From NCBI GenBank assembly GCA_958299035.1, contig CATQJL010000112.1:87562636-87626635 (forward strand): a stretch of DNA of 64,000 nucleotides. Direction: 5' to 3'. The notes beneath the pieces were generated by a model. The model worked only from the letters and a program-made list of their open reading frames with translations, made no database searches and was not told where the DNA came from. Shown in pieces: positions 33,494 to 43,905 of this stretch. Position 1 is the first letter of the stretch. Each line of letters begins with the position of its first letter. Position numbers and translations under genes: made by a program. The stretch comes from Cylicocyclus nassatus. Taxonomy: Eukaryota; Nematoda; Chromadorea; Rhabditida; Strongylidae.

Positions 33494-33575
33494 TAGGTGG
33501 CTTTCAAGCCACCTGGATAGCCACCTGAGGTGGCTTTCAAGCCACCTGGATAGCCACCTGAGGTGGCTTAGGAAA
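33494..33575 (+). repeat. Tandem 33-bp palindromic unit
   Basis: Two exact 33-bp units and the start of a third, each reading AGGTGGCTTTCAAGCCACCT then GGATAGCCACCTG. The unit is itself almost self-complementary. Exact identity between the units means recent duplication. Confidence 0.8.
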
Positions 33576-33899
33576 GAAAAAGTCATAAATTTTTCCTCCC
33601 TCACATAATTTTTCTACTTTCTTTACATACTTTTCATCTACATCCCAAACCCTACAAACTGGTTCCTGAACCGCCTCAAACCCCCTTCTCCCCGCTTAGT
33701 TATAGCCCCTTGAAAATTTTGAATGGCCGCGGAAAGGCTGCTCTAGGCGCGTATTGCTGCACGATGGATACATCATGCCGCCATTCCGGAGAATATGAAT
33801 ATCATCGCGTGTGTTCGATGATTCTTTTTCGTTTTTTTCTGCTGTTGCTTTGTTCCGTTCCTTTTATGTATTTTCTCTTCGAATATCTCGTGGCGGATA

Positions 33900-34066
33900 T
33901 CGTAATTTTATTGAAGTCAAAGGGGACTTCATTTTTTGCAATTTCGGGACGCCACCTCGTGCCGAGCCCTGGTCTAGGGTCAAAGGGGACTGCGTAAAAA
34001 TTCGCAAAAGTCAAGGGGGACTTCGTTTTTTGCATTTTCAACTAGCCACCTCGTGACGAGCCCTGT
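33900..34066 (+). repeat. Repeat-family termini (CTCGTGCCGAGCCCTG), two in tandem
   Basis: CACCTCGTGCCGAGCCCTGG (33953) and CACCTCGTGACGAGCCCTG (34047) each end a block containing CAAAGGGGACT or AAGGGGGACTTCG. They appear to be tandem copies of the same 3' end of the dispersed family seen at 10256 and 59972. Confidence 0.65.
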
Positions 34067-34580
34067 TTAGAATAATCAGTTTTCAATGAATTTTGAATGC
34101 ATTTTTGGGATACACTGATTCTCAAGCAAATGTATGTATACGGCGACCAGTGCTTATATAGTCAGCAACGCAAATATTTTCGTAACGAATAAGCTGTCTG
34201 GAGTTTAAAAAGGACAAAATTTGGCTCTCAATGGTCTTAATTTAATGCGCCTACCGTAACTAATGAAGAGCGACCAATTTGCTCCAAACTGTAACTTTAA
34301 GTTGAAGACAGCTCCTGAGGATGGTGCATAAACAAAGTGAGATATCCAATTTATCAAGGACCAAACAGTAAGTACATTTTTGAGACGTTCTATTCTGGAC
34401 CAATTGATCATCAACCACATAAAATGCACGACTTTTTTTGTGATTAAAGTGATAGACAACTCAGCTGAGAAAGTTTTGCTGAGGGTGGAAAGAATTGTAG
34501 ATTACTAGAACATATGAAATTTAGATTACACAAATGTAGCGCTCCATTGAAGTGTAGTTAACCTATAAGTCGACTGTGAA
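34067..34580. other. Non-coding stretch, no feature seen
   Basis: AT-rich sequence up to the Helitron-like element. Nothing supported. Confidence 0.35.
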
Positions 34581-35888
34581 TCTTATATATAAAGCTGAAT
34601 GTCTGTTTGTCTGTATGTCTGTATGTCTGTCTGTCTGTATGTCTGTCTGTCTGTACGTATGTTCCGAATAGAAAATTCCATTTCTGAACCGATCCGGACC
34701 AAACTTGGCACACATACACTACGGGCCCCGGCGGGTGTCATAGGCTACTTTTCGTCATCGATCGATATCGATTTTATCGATTTTTATCGATTTTTTGCTG
34801 AGTTCACCTACGGGGCTGGGAGTTGGCACAGGGGGGTAATCGAGCATGGGGATTCCGAATACAATATTGGTTTTCAGGATTATCGATTACTTATCGATTT
34901 TATCGATTTTTTTGCAAAGTTTGAGCTACGGGGCTGGGAGTTTGCATAGGGGGGTAATCGAGCATGGGGATTCCGAATACAATATTGGTTTTCAGGATTA
35001 TCGATTACTTTTATCGATTTTATCGATTTTTTTGCAAAGTTTGAGCTACGGGGCTGGGAGTTCGCATAGGGGGGTAATCGAGCATGGGGATTCCGAATAC
35101 AATATTGGTTTTCGGGATTATCGATTACTTTTATCGATTTTATCGATTTTTTTGCAAAGTTTGAGCTAGGAGGCTGGGAGTTGGCACAGGGGGGTAATCG
35201 AGCATGCTGATCATCCCCAAGGGGGTTGATCAGCATGCTCATTACACCCCTGTGCCAAATTCCAGCCCCCTAGCTCAAATTTTCAAAAAATCGATAAAAT
35301 CGATAAAAGTAATGGACGATCTTGGAAACTAATATTGTATTCGTAATCTGCATGCTCGATTACCCCCTGTGCCAAATTCCAGCCCCCTAGCTCAAATTTT
35401 CAAAAAATCGATAAAATCGATAAAAGTAATGGACGATCTTGGAAACTAATATTGTATTCGTAATCTGCATGCTCGATTACCCCCTGTGCAAACTCCCAGC
35501 CCCGCAGGTCAAACTTTACAAAAAAATTGATAAAATCGATAAAAGTAATGGACGATCCCTGAAAACTAATATTGTGTTCGTAATCAGCATGCTCGATTAC
35601 CCCCTGTGCAAAATCCCAGCCTCGCAGGTCAAAATTTACAAAAAATCGATAAAACCAATAAAAGTAATCGATAATTCTGAAAACTAATATTGTATTCGGA
35701 ATCCCCATGCTCACTTCCCCCCTGTGCCAACTCCTAGCCCTATAGGTGAACTCTGCAGAAAAATCGATAAAAATCGGTAAAATCGACATCGATCGATAAC
35801 GAAAAGTGGACTGTGACACCCGCCGGGGCCCGAAGTGTATGTGTGCCAAGTTTGGTCCGGATACGGCGGAGCCGGGTAAGCCAGCTAG
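34581..35888 (+). mobile_element. Expanded Helitron-like element with inverted 120-bp arrays
   Basis: It starts TCTTATATATAAAGCTGAATG and a CTGT microsatellite, and ends GCGGAGCCGGGTAAG...CTAG, as in the compact copy at 16777-17083. Between these ends, a unit of about 120 bp (GAGCTACGGGGCTGGGAGTT, GGGGTAATCGAGCATG, TTCCGAATACAATATTGG, ATCGATTTTATCGATTTT) is repeated about four times in direct order up to 35213. It then repeats about four more times in inverted order from 35227. The axis lies near 35220 between CCCC and GGGGG. The two halves differ by many substitutions, so the inversion is old. Confidence 0.75.
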
Positions 35889-36374
35889 TTCTATATAATG
35901 TCGATTCACTGCTTAGAGGGATCAAACATGTACCCTTTGTAACTCGGATTCTGCGGTGGAAAACCCAAACAATTCTATATACTAAATCATTACGTCTAAA
36001 AAGTAGTGTTGTACTCTAGACTAGCGAGTTGTTCTCCATTATGAGTTTCAACTTCTGAACTTATCCCACTTCACACACAGCCAGTCCAAAGCGCCGCGAA
36101 GCTGCTCTTTGGACTGGTAGACATATAACTGTGATCAGCTTCCAGACGAGTCCGACGATATACAGCATGTTTGGAATAGCTGGGTTAAGTTCTGACCATT
36201 TCCTGCTCAGCACTGCTAGATATGAAATTCTAATTCCGTGATTTTGGTTACCAGAAAAATGAGAGAATTCATACCTGCATACAAGTGGGAAGACGCAAAA
36301 GACTTGCCCAACAATCTTTTTTGTTCGAGATGTTCCGTGCAAACAGTAAGAACACTTAAAAAAAAAGATCCTAG

Positions 36375-36650
36375 ATAATCACTGGCGATAGTATGTCGTC
36401 GATTTTGCTGAAGACGATCGCCAGTCGCTTCTACTAGCTTATACTTACACTGCATCTCACATAGATGTGGGTCGCTGTTCAGGTCACCACTTGTTTGACT
36501 GAGCATTTAACAATCGTCGATGTCGTTGCTTACTGTAGGAATGGTGATCGACTGAGGCATCAGAGACTCGTTCGCCAGTCCCGTACAAATAGAGTTTTTT
36601 TTACATCGATGATGGCGATTGCCGGCGACTGCACTTGAAATAGCCCATTT
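36375..36650. repeat. GCGAT/TCGCC-rich degenerate repeat
   Basis: ACTGGCGATAGTATG, GACGATCGCCAGTCGC, TCGTTCGCCAGTCCCG and GGCGATTGCCGGCGACTGC resemble the arms of the foldback at 27828-28189. I could not define ends. Confidence 0.45.
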
Positions 36651-36763
36651 CTGGTTTGCCCTATCGATATGCATATAAAGTGCAAATGTCGAGATTAACG
36701 TTTGCCATTCGACAATGACGACTTAGAGTGACCGCTAATGCTGAAGGTTACTTACTCCTTATG

Positions 36764-36810
36764 TTGTTTCAAACTGCCGCACTGAACGCAGCAGACCGCA
36801 GCTGACTCAG
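36764..36810 (-). repeat. Fragment of the GGGTTGTTTCA / CTGCAG element
   Basis: TTATGTTGTTTCAAACTGCC is followed by GCACTGAACGCAGCAGACCGC, the arm of the 17524-18077 element. The other end is missing. Confidence 0.55.
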
Positions 36811-36904
36811 AGGTGCGATGGGGGGAGCTGGGCCCACCAAAAGTGAAGGTGGCCAGCGAAAAATGAAAGTGGTAGTTTCGGACACTCACCTCCCAAAAAC
36901 GTCG

Positions 36905-36935
36905 ACCGGGGGAGGGGGAGAGGGAGGGGGGGTAG
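36905..36935 (+). other. G-rich tract
   Basis: Several runs of four to seven G separated by single A or GA (GGGGGAGGGGGAGAGGGAGG). It satisfies a simple four-run quadruplex pattern. Confidence 0.6.
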
Positions 36936-37621
36936 AACGGATGAAGTGAGTTATTCTTTCAGGTCGATTGTGACTCAACTGTTATTTTAATACGTTTCGG
37001 ACCACGAAATCGCGCGCGGCGAAAAAGTGTGCACTTTTAGTCATTAGCCAATAAAGGGGCCTTATTTCTTAGACTGAATGCTACATCTGTAATCAGCTTG
37101 TCAGATAAGTTCCATATCCAAAGTTCTGAATGGTTTCAAAGTGTTTAGAGTTTGTCGTTTGTGAAGGACTTCTGTGCTCTCCCAAAAAACTCAGTATTGA
37201 AACTACGGTTTTTCTCTTTGATATCGAAGCAACGGAAAGTTGCGACGTTGCACGCGTCGTTCGCGTTGCCGCACTTCGTTGCAACTGTTGTTCGATTTGT
37301 GCTCATATCTCCCAAACAAATGTCGGCGGCACAACTTTACAGAGTCATTTGAAAAGTAGCAGCTTAGCCTTTGACTTGATAACCTTGGACTAACCAAAGC
37401 AGCGTGCTGCACCATGTGCAGCACCGGTCCGAAACGTGTTAAATATTTATGCTGCTGTATTCATCGTATCTGTGATTCTGGGGTCAGGGGCCCGGAAAAA
37501 TTTGGGAGACATCCCAAAATTTTTTTCGGAGTGCGTGGCTAACGTCACGCACCTTCATTGAAAAAAATTTTGTCGCCCCCTCCCTCCTCCCCCCCCCCTC
37601 CCGAGCCGAAATCCTGGATAT

Positions 37622-37879
37622 GCCACTAATCTGTATGTATGTACGTATGTTCCGAATAGAAATTTTTATTTCTGAACCGATCCGGCCAAACTTTGCACAC
37701 ATACACTTCGGGGCGGGGCGGGCGTTGTAGGCTACTTTTCGTCATCGATCGATATCGATTTTATTGATTTTTAAAAAAATCGAGCTACGGGGGCTGGGAG
37801 TTGGCACAGGGGATAAGTGAGCATGCTGATTACGAATATATTATTGACAGGACCGGGCGGAGCCGGGTTTGCCAGCTAG
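37622..37879 (+). mobile_element. Helitron-like element, 5'-truncated copy
   Basis: It begins inside the CTGT/TATGTACGTATGTTCCG part, keeps CATCGATCGATATCGATTTT, GGGGGCTGGGAGTTGGCAC and GAGCATGCTGATTACGAATA, and ends CCGGGCGGAGCCGGGTTTGC...CTAG. This copy shows the ordinary sequence that follows the GCATGCTGATTACG motif in the family. Confidence 0.7.
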
Positions 37880-38700
37880 TACTCAAAAGAAGTGTGTTTA
37901 GTGAATGGTGAGTTTTGGAGTGAAACTCAGCGAGACTTTACAGATTTTATTAAGTAGATTTTGTTATAACGTACTGCGAAGAAAGTAGGTCGATCTGAGG
38001 AGTAACCGCATACCTTCGATAGTCTAGAGACAGGGCGTCAAAAGTGAAAGTTGTTTGAACATCTGACATCATAAATAGTGAAGGTTATTCAAAGATGATC
38101 AGAGAAGAGAAAGTGACATAAAACAGATATAAATAGGAAAAGAAATTGCTGAAAACCGAATAAAAACGCTGCAATGAGGCTTGAAATCTTCCATTTGGCG
38201 GCTTTTCAAAGTGAGTTCTCGCTTCAGGACCAGCAATTCGCAACACGGGGTTTTGATTTTTGATGCGTCCTTTGAATTTTTACCCCCTCATTGACGTTCC
38301 TGTTTCCTGGGACGTTGTCTGGATTGTTGCACGTATTGTTCTGAGCAACAATCACCCAAGCTGGAAAGAAATCGATGCGAAAGCACTTAAACTGAACAAT
38401 GTAAAGAAAAACGCACTTTTTATGATTTTTCGCAAAAAATTCCACAATAATCAAAGAGATAAAGGATGGGTGGTTGTCTGCATTATGAACAGGAGCAAGA
38501 TCTATAGGATGCACCAAAAACCGCGTGAAAATAGTTAAACTAGGAGAAAAACAAGAGATTTTCAAAAACAAGGTTTTTGCCGAAATTCTCGATCAAATCA
38601 AAAAATGTGGTTCTGGGATGTCGTCAGTGTGAAAATAGAGGTCAAGTGCTCCAAAATGATATATAGCTTGCTAAAATTGGGTTCGAAACAGCGAAGAAAA
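37880..38700. other. Non-coding stretch, no feature seen
   Basis: Opposed frames at 38224-38571 have no recognised motif. Nothing else is supported. Confidence 0.35.
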
Positions 38701-38704
38701 GGGT

Positions 38705-38822
38705 ACCAGAGCCAAATGTCCCGCGCCCCGCGTTTGGGGTAGCGAGGTAGCGCGCAGCGCGCGGAGACGCAGACAAGCAGCGGAGACAGACCAGAGCCGA
38801 CGGGGCATTTGGCTCTGGTCGT
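38705..38822. repeat. Inverted repeat ACCAGAGCCAAATG
   Basis: ACCAGAGCCAAATGTCCCG is mirrored by GGGCATTTGGCTCTGGT around a GC-rich core containing the palindrome GCGCGCAGCGCGCGG. A small structured element. Confidence 0.65.
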
Positions 38823-39001
38823 AGATCTCCGCGGGGTCTCAATGAATCCCTGCAACATTATATATCATTCTGATCGTCATAATACGACGAGGAGAGCTGA
38901 CAACGTCCCAAGCTTTGAAAATCACTCATTAACGAGATAGACCAGCGTTTTCGTGCGCGACTCTCTGCGCAAGATTCAAGCGCACTTCCTCGTTCTTGTT
39001 G

Positions 39002-39138
39002 GACTTCAATGGCTTTCCTAAACTTCTAAAACTCGATTCTGTTCAAATGAGAGGTTAACTAAGAAACTTAGTTAGACTTAGTTAACCTCTCATTTGAACA
39101 GAATCGAGTTTTAGAAGTTTAGGAAAGCTATTGAAGTC
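39002..39138. repeat. 137-bp foldback abutting the large palindrome
   Basis: GACTTCAATGGCTTTCCTAA and the next 40 bp (CTCGATTCTG, TTCAAATGAGAGGTTAACT) are mirrored by the second half up to TTAGGAAAGCTATTGAAGTC, with two mismatches in the outer part. The last base, 39138, directly adjoins the first base of the 4.2-kb palindrome. Confidence 0.85.
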
Positions 39139-39330
39139 TCTCCAAACTCAACACTGACAGACTGCGAATGCAAATTGTGCATAACACATGTGAACTGATA
39201 GAATGACCTATCTTCTATACATTGAGAATGCACTCACAATGACTTATGACAGTTGGAGAATTGCCAAATCGGGCGCGACTGAAGTCGCGTAAAAATCGCT
39301 CGAGGCTCACGGCAGCTGCTACATTCCTTT

Positions 39331-39692
39331 GAAGGCAGCGTTCAGGCAGATCTGGACCTATGGGGCTTCTACGTGGAAAGTACTTTTGGGGCCCTAACTA
39401 AGGCACTGCCCAAGCGGCAGCTCAGGTAGTGCTCTAATGGCTGAGATATTCTCCTCGAAACCGGCCCCCGCGAACGTATTCGCATGGGTTCATGGCAGTT
39501 TCGCGCCAGGATGCACGCTTTGCCCCATGACTCCATGCAATAATACTATTGCGGAGGCTAGTTTCGAGGGGAATATCTCAGCCGTTAGAGCACTACCTGA
39601 GCTGCCGGTTGGGCAGTGGCTCAGTTAGGGCCCCAAAAGTACTTTCCACATAAAATCTCCATAGGTCCAGACTTGCCTGGACGCTGCCTCTA
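39331..39692. mobile_element. GGCAGTGTCCAGGCA foldback in left palindrome arm
   Basis: Ends GAAGGCAGCGTTCAGGCAG and CCTGGACGCTGCCTCTAAGG. The arms share GGGGCCCTAACT, CACTGCCCAA and GCTCAGGTAGTGCTCTAA. Same family as 21830-22194. Mirrored in the right arm at 42806-43167. Confidence 0.85.
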
Positions 39693-39694
39693 AG

Positions 39695-39912
39695 GCCTAA
39701 GGCATACCTCGCGCGATTCCGGTCGCTGCGCGATGTGGCACAACAACTCTTCGTATATCGTCATTGATGCGCTGCCTTTGGTCTTTGCAACAACTTAAAC
39801 AGGCTACCCAAATATGCGTTCGAGAAGAACGCACGACAATTTTGTAGAAGTCTGGGAAATTGCCAAGTCGCGTAAAATTGGCAATCCGACCGAATCGCGT
39901 GAGGTATGCCTT
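39695..39912. mobile_element. 218-bp MITE with GGCATACCTC ends, left arm
   Basis: AAGGCATACCTCGCGCGATT is mirrored by AATCGCGTGAGGTATGCCTT. The interior has no ORF of note. The mirrored copy is at 42586-42803. Ends relate it to 9199-9433. Confidence 0.8.
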
Positions 39913-40018
39913 AGGGCTATGGTTTGTTTCATACCGCCGCACTGACCGCAACCGACTGTAGCTGACCGCACTGACGCAACGGCTGCACATATCGCTACAT
40001 CCTTTCGTAAAAAGAATA
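39913..40018. repeat. Half of a CTGCAG-type element, left arm
   Basis: GGTTTGTTTCATACCGCCGC and GACCGCACTGACGCAACGG followed by CATCCTTTCGTAAAAAG match one arm of 17524-18077. The opposite arm is missing. Mirrored at 42480-42585. Confidence 0.65.
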
Positions 40019-40063
40019 CAACTGCAATTACGTCATAGCCCTGTTTTACAGCTAGGAAGTTCA

Positions 40064-41257
40064 TCTTATATATAAAGCTGAATGTCTGTTTGTATGTACA
40101 GGGTGCGGCAGAATTATTTGCGCGTGTATTCTGCAACGCAAAACTCGTGCAAGACGAGATCAGCGATAGGCAAAAAGCTATTTTGTTTCAGTAAAGTTTT
40201 ATCATCAAGAGGCTATAGCATGAGTTGGAGTTTCTAAGTGTGGCTTGAGAAAAATCACAAAATATCTTACTGATTAAGTTGCGCGCAGCACGCAGGTAAT
40301 TTTTCAGAGAATCTTCTGCTTCTTCATAAGAAAATGCTCCTGTGATGCAAGGAACATACCACATGAAAGAGCAAGATTTCGGCTGCAACATACTGTAAGC
40401 GCAAAATCTAGAATGGTCTGACAAGAAAATTATCGACTTTAAACAAAGTCATGTGTTTGCTACATGCTAAAAAACTGCACATTTTAGGGGTGCGAATGGG
40501 CGAAAGAAAAGCAGAAATTGACTCCAAATAAGGTTGGAGTTCAATTTCATCAGTGGAAATGAAATGAATATTTATCTAGAAGCTTTGTGAAAGCACTATA
40601 GCATTGAATCCGGTGACAGGAATGTTTCTGTAGCTTACAAGTGTGATTCGAAAGCAAAACTGCCACTGACACGCGGGTGGCATTTGCGTACTTTTTGTTG
40701 CCAATTTTGGAAGAATAATTGTTGGCGAACGCAAGTACCACGATTCGATAGCGCAAAGCCTCCTCTACACTATGGACCTAAAATCCCTTGAAAATGTCTC
40801 AAGAATCTCCAGTTACGGGATGAATTATAACTACCAAAAAATTAGGCTTTTGCGTCTTCCAAAAGTATTAGTACGACAATTTCATTATTTGCACAAAGGT
40901 ATGTCAATCACCTTGGGCTCATAAAGCGTTGTTTTGTAGAGGATGATTGCAGCATTCTACCATATAAATTTTGAAGTCAAAACTATGAGTAGTTTCTTTG
41001 CAGCACTCATGCAAAGTTGACGCAAATATTTTTGGCGCACCCTGTATGTCTGTCTGTCCTGTATTTACGTATGTTCCGAATAGAAAATTCCATTTCTGAA
41101 CCGATCGGGACCAAACTTGGCACACATACACTTCGGGCCCCGACGGGTGTCACAGTCCACTTTTCGTTATCGATCGATGTCGATTTTATCGATTTTTTGC
41201 AAAATTTGAGCTGGGGGGCTGGAATTTGGCAGAAGGGGTGTAATCGAGCATGCTGAT
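40064..41257 (+). mobile_element. Helitron-like element, left palindrome arm, interrupted
   Basis: It starts TCTTATATATAAAGCTGAATG and runs through CCGAATAGAAAATTCC, GGGCCCCGACGGGTGTCAC and GAGCATGCTGAT, where the family would continue TACGAAT. Instead the sequence turns back on itself at 41257/41258. The CTAG end is therefore lost in both arms. A 946-bp element sits in its CTGT tract. Confidence 0.75.
40099..41044. mobile_element. TA-flanked 946-bp element inside the Helitron-like copy, left arm
   Basis: CAGGGTGCGGCAGAATTATT and AATATTTTTGGCGCACCCTG are imperfect inverted ends, both flanked by TA (40097-40098, 41045-41046). It interrupts the CTGT tract of the host element. The frames inside show no transposase motif I recognise, so it is a non-autonomous Tc1/mariner-type element. 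It is duplicated at 41454-42399. Confidence 0.8.
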
Positions 41258-41453
41258 CACCCCCCTCTGCCAAATTCCAGCCCCCCAGCTCAAATTTTGC
41301 AAAAAATCGATAAAATCGACATCGATCGATAACGAAAAGTGGACTGTGACACCCGTCGGGGCCCGAAGTGTATGTGTGCCAAGTTTGGTCCCGATCGGTT
41401 CAGAAATGGAATTTTCTATTCGGAACATACGTAAATACAGACAGACAGACATA

Positions 41454-42399
41454 CAGGGTGCGCCAAAAATATTTGCGTCAACTTTGCATGAGTGCTGCAA
41501 AGAAACTACTCATAGTTTTGACTTCAAAATTTATATGGTAGAATGCTGCAATCATCCTCTACAAAACAACGCTTTATGAGCCCAAGGTGATTGACATACC
41601 TTTGTGCAAATAATGAAATTGTCGTACTAATACTTTTGGAAGACGCAAAAGCCTAATTTTTTGGTAGTTATAATTCATCCCGTAACTGGAGATTCTTGAG
41701 ACATTTTCAAGGGATTTTAGGTCCTTAGTGTAGAGGAGGCTTTGCGCTATCGAATCGTGGTACTTGCGTTCGCCAACAATTATTCTTCCAAAATTGGCAA
41801 CAAAAAGTACGCAAATGCCACCCGCGTGTCAGTGGCAGTTTTGTTTTCGAATCACACTTGTAAGCTACAGAAACATTCCTGTCACCGGATTCAATGCTAT
41901 AGTGCTTTCACAAAGCTTCTAGATAAATATTCATTTCATTTCCACTGATGAAATTGAACTCCAACCTTATTTGGAGTCAATTTCTGCTTTTCTTTCGCCC
42001 ATTCGCACCCCTAAAATGTGCAGTTTTTTAGCATGTAGCAAACACATGACTTTGTTTAAAGTCGATAATTTTCTTGTCAGACCATTCTAGATTTTGCGCT
42101 TACAGTATGTTGCAGCCGAAATCTTGCTCTTTCATGTGGTATGTTCCTTGCATCACAGGAGCATTTTCTTATGAAGAAGCAGAAGATTCTCTGAAAAATT
42201 ACCTGCGTGCTGCGCGCAACTTAATCAGTAAGATATTTTGTGATTTTTCTCAAGCCACACTTAGAAACTCCAACTCATGCTATAGCCTCTTGATGATAAA
42301 ACTTTACTGAAACAAAATAGCTTTTTGCCTATCGCTGATCTCGTCTTGCACGAGTTTTGCGTTGCAGAATACACGCGCAAATAATTCTGCCGCACCCTG
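41454..42399. mobile_element. TA-flanked 946-bp element, right palindrome arm
   Basis: Mirror copy of 40099-41044 at exactly the paired coordinates. Its presence at the identical site in both arms shows that insertion preceded the inverted duplication. Confidence 0.8.
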
Positions 42400-42805
42400 T
42401 ACATACAAACAGACATTCAGCTTTATATATAAGATGAACTTCCTAGCTGTAAAACTGGGCTATGACGTAATTGCAGTTGTATTCTTTTTACGAAAGGATG
42501 TAGCGATATGTGCAGCCGTTGCGTCAGTGCGGTCAGCTACAGTCGGTTGCGGTCAGTGCGGCGGTATGAAACAAACCATAGCCCTAAGGCATACCTCACG
42601 CGATTCGGTCGGATTGCCAATTTTACGCGACTTGGCAATTTCCCAGACTTCTACAAAATTGTCGTGCGTTCTTCTCGAACGCATATTTGGGTAGCCTGTT
42701 TAAGTTGTTGCAAAGACCAAAGGCAGCGCATCAATGACGATATACGAAGAGTTGTTGTGCCACATCGCGCAGCGACCGGAATCGCGCGAGGTATGCCTTA
42801 GGCCT

Positions 42806-43167
42806 TAGAGGCAGCGTCCAGGCAAGTCTGGACCTATGGAGATTTTATGTGGAAAGTACTTTTGGGGCCCTAACTGAGCCACTGCCCAACCGGCAGCTCA
42901 GGTAGTGCTCTAACGGCTGAGATATTCCCCTCGAAACTAGCCTCCGCAATAGTATTATTGCATGGAGTCATGGGGCAAAGCGTGCATCCTGGCGCGAAAC
43001 TGCCATGAACCCATGCGAATACGTTCGCGGGGGCCGGTTTCGAGGAGAATATCTCAGCCATTAGAGCACTACCTGAGCTGCCGCTTGGGCAGTGCCTTAG
43101 TTAGGGCCCCAAAAGTACTTTCCACGTAGAAGCCCCATAGGTCCAGATCTGCCTGAACGCTGCCTTC
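42806..43167. mobile_element. GGCAGTGTCCAGGCA foldback in right palindrome arm
   Basis: Mirror of 39331-39692 with no difference seen. Confidence 0.8.
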
Positions 43168-43763
43168 AAAGGAATGTAGCAGCTGCCGTGAGCCTCGAGC
43201 GATTTTTACGCGACTTCAGTCGCGCCCGATTTGGCAATTCTCCAACTGTCATAAGTCATTGTGAGTGCATTCTCAATGTATAGAAGATAGGTCATTCTAT
43301 CAGTTCACATGTGTTATGCACAATTTGCATTCGCAGTCTGTCAGTGTTGAGTTTGGAGATCTGGCTAACTGGCAGATCGCGCGGCGACTGAAGTCGGGTG
43401 ATGTCTGGTTACCGGCCAGAGAGGGGAAAAATGAACCTTCGTTTTTCATAGGACTCATAAAATTGTTTGGCTTTCCAAGTTGAGACTTATCCATAAGGTT
43501 CATCATTTGAGTCTACATCGGTTGGAGCAGTGGCACGACTCAAACATGAGCTGGCTTCCTCTTCATTTGTACAAATGGAGACAAAGTTTGGTGAGTGTAC
43601 AGTGACCATATTACGGTTACTAGGTCAAATTTTATGAATAAGAGTCATCGTTTCCCAACTTGGATTTAGACAAGCACTGAAGACGCAATGAAACTATGAG
43701 TAGACTGTCTCACAGCGTGGTGCCATGTCCGCAATTCCCTGCTAGATCCCCCCGAGGGCGGCA

Positions 43764-43905
43764 AAGGGTATTTGACGACAACTGTCCCGACTCGTGCAAT
43801 CACACCACCGCCGGCGTGCCTTTTTGGAGCCTTTCCAGCTTTACATTATGCTGCAGCGCGCGGGGAATTGGCGGCTCGGAGACCCTGTCCTTGAGAAATT
43901 CTGTT
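43764..43905 (+). repeat. Inverted pair, arm 1 (GCCGGCGTGCCTTTTTGGAGCC)
   Basis: TTTGACGACAACT, CACCACCGCCGGCGTGCC, TTTTGGAGCC and CGCGCGGGGAATTGGCGGCTC are mirrored at 45105-45255 (GAGCCGCCAATTCCCCGCG, GGCACGCCCGCGGTGGTG). The pair may be the ends of a 1.5-kb element into which the 44456-45081 foldback inserted. Confidence 0.65.

Larger units (their letters stand above)
39139..43359. repeat. 4.2-kb near-perfect palindrome
   Basis: Arms 39139-41240 and 41258-43359 are 2,102 bp each, with a 17-bp spacer (TAATCGAGCATGCTGAT). Positions pair so that their sum is 82498. Comparing the arms by eye over almost their full length, I found substitutions at 40042, 40654 and 40773, one extra C in the left arm near 41059 and a compensating one- to two-base difference near 41234. 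That is well over 99 percent identity. Each arm carries a GGCAG foldback, a 218-bp MITE, an end of a CTGCAG element and a Helitron-like copy with a mariner-type insertion. It is either a recent inverted duplication or an assembly or sequencing artefact. Confidence 0.95.

Noticed and set aside
34846..35242. Repetitive protein of about 107-120 residues on both strands
   Set aside because: Open on both strands because the 120-bp unit length is divisible by three; it mirrors the DNA repeat and has no start context or splice support.
39437..43061. Duplicate small genes in mirror positions
   Set aside because: Each pair of identical frames is explained by the palindrome. None has a recognised motif and several lie within known repeat elements.
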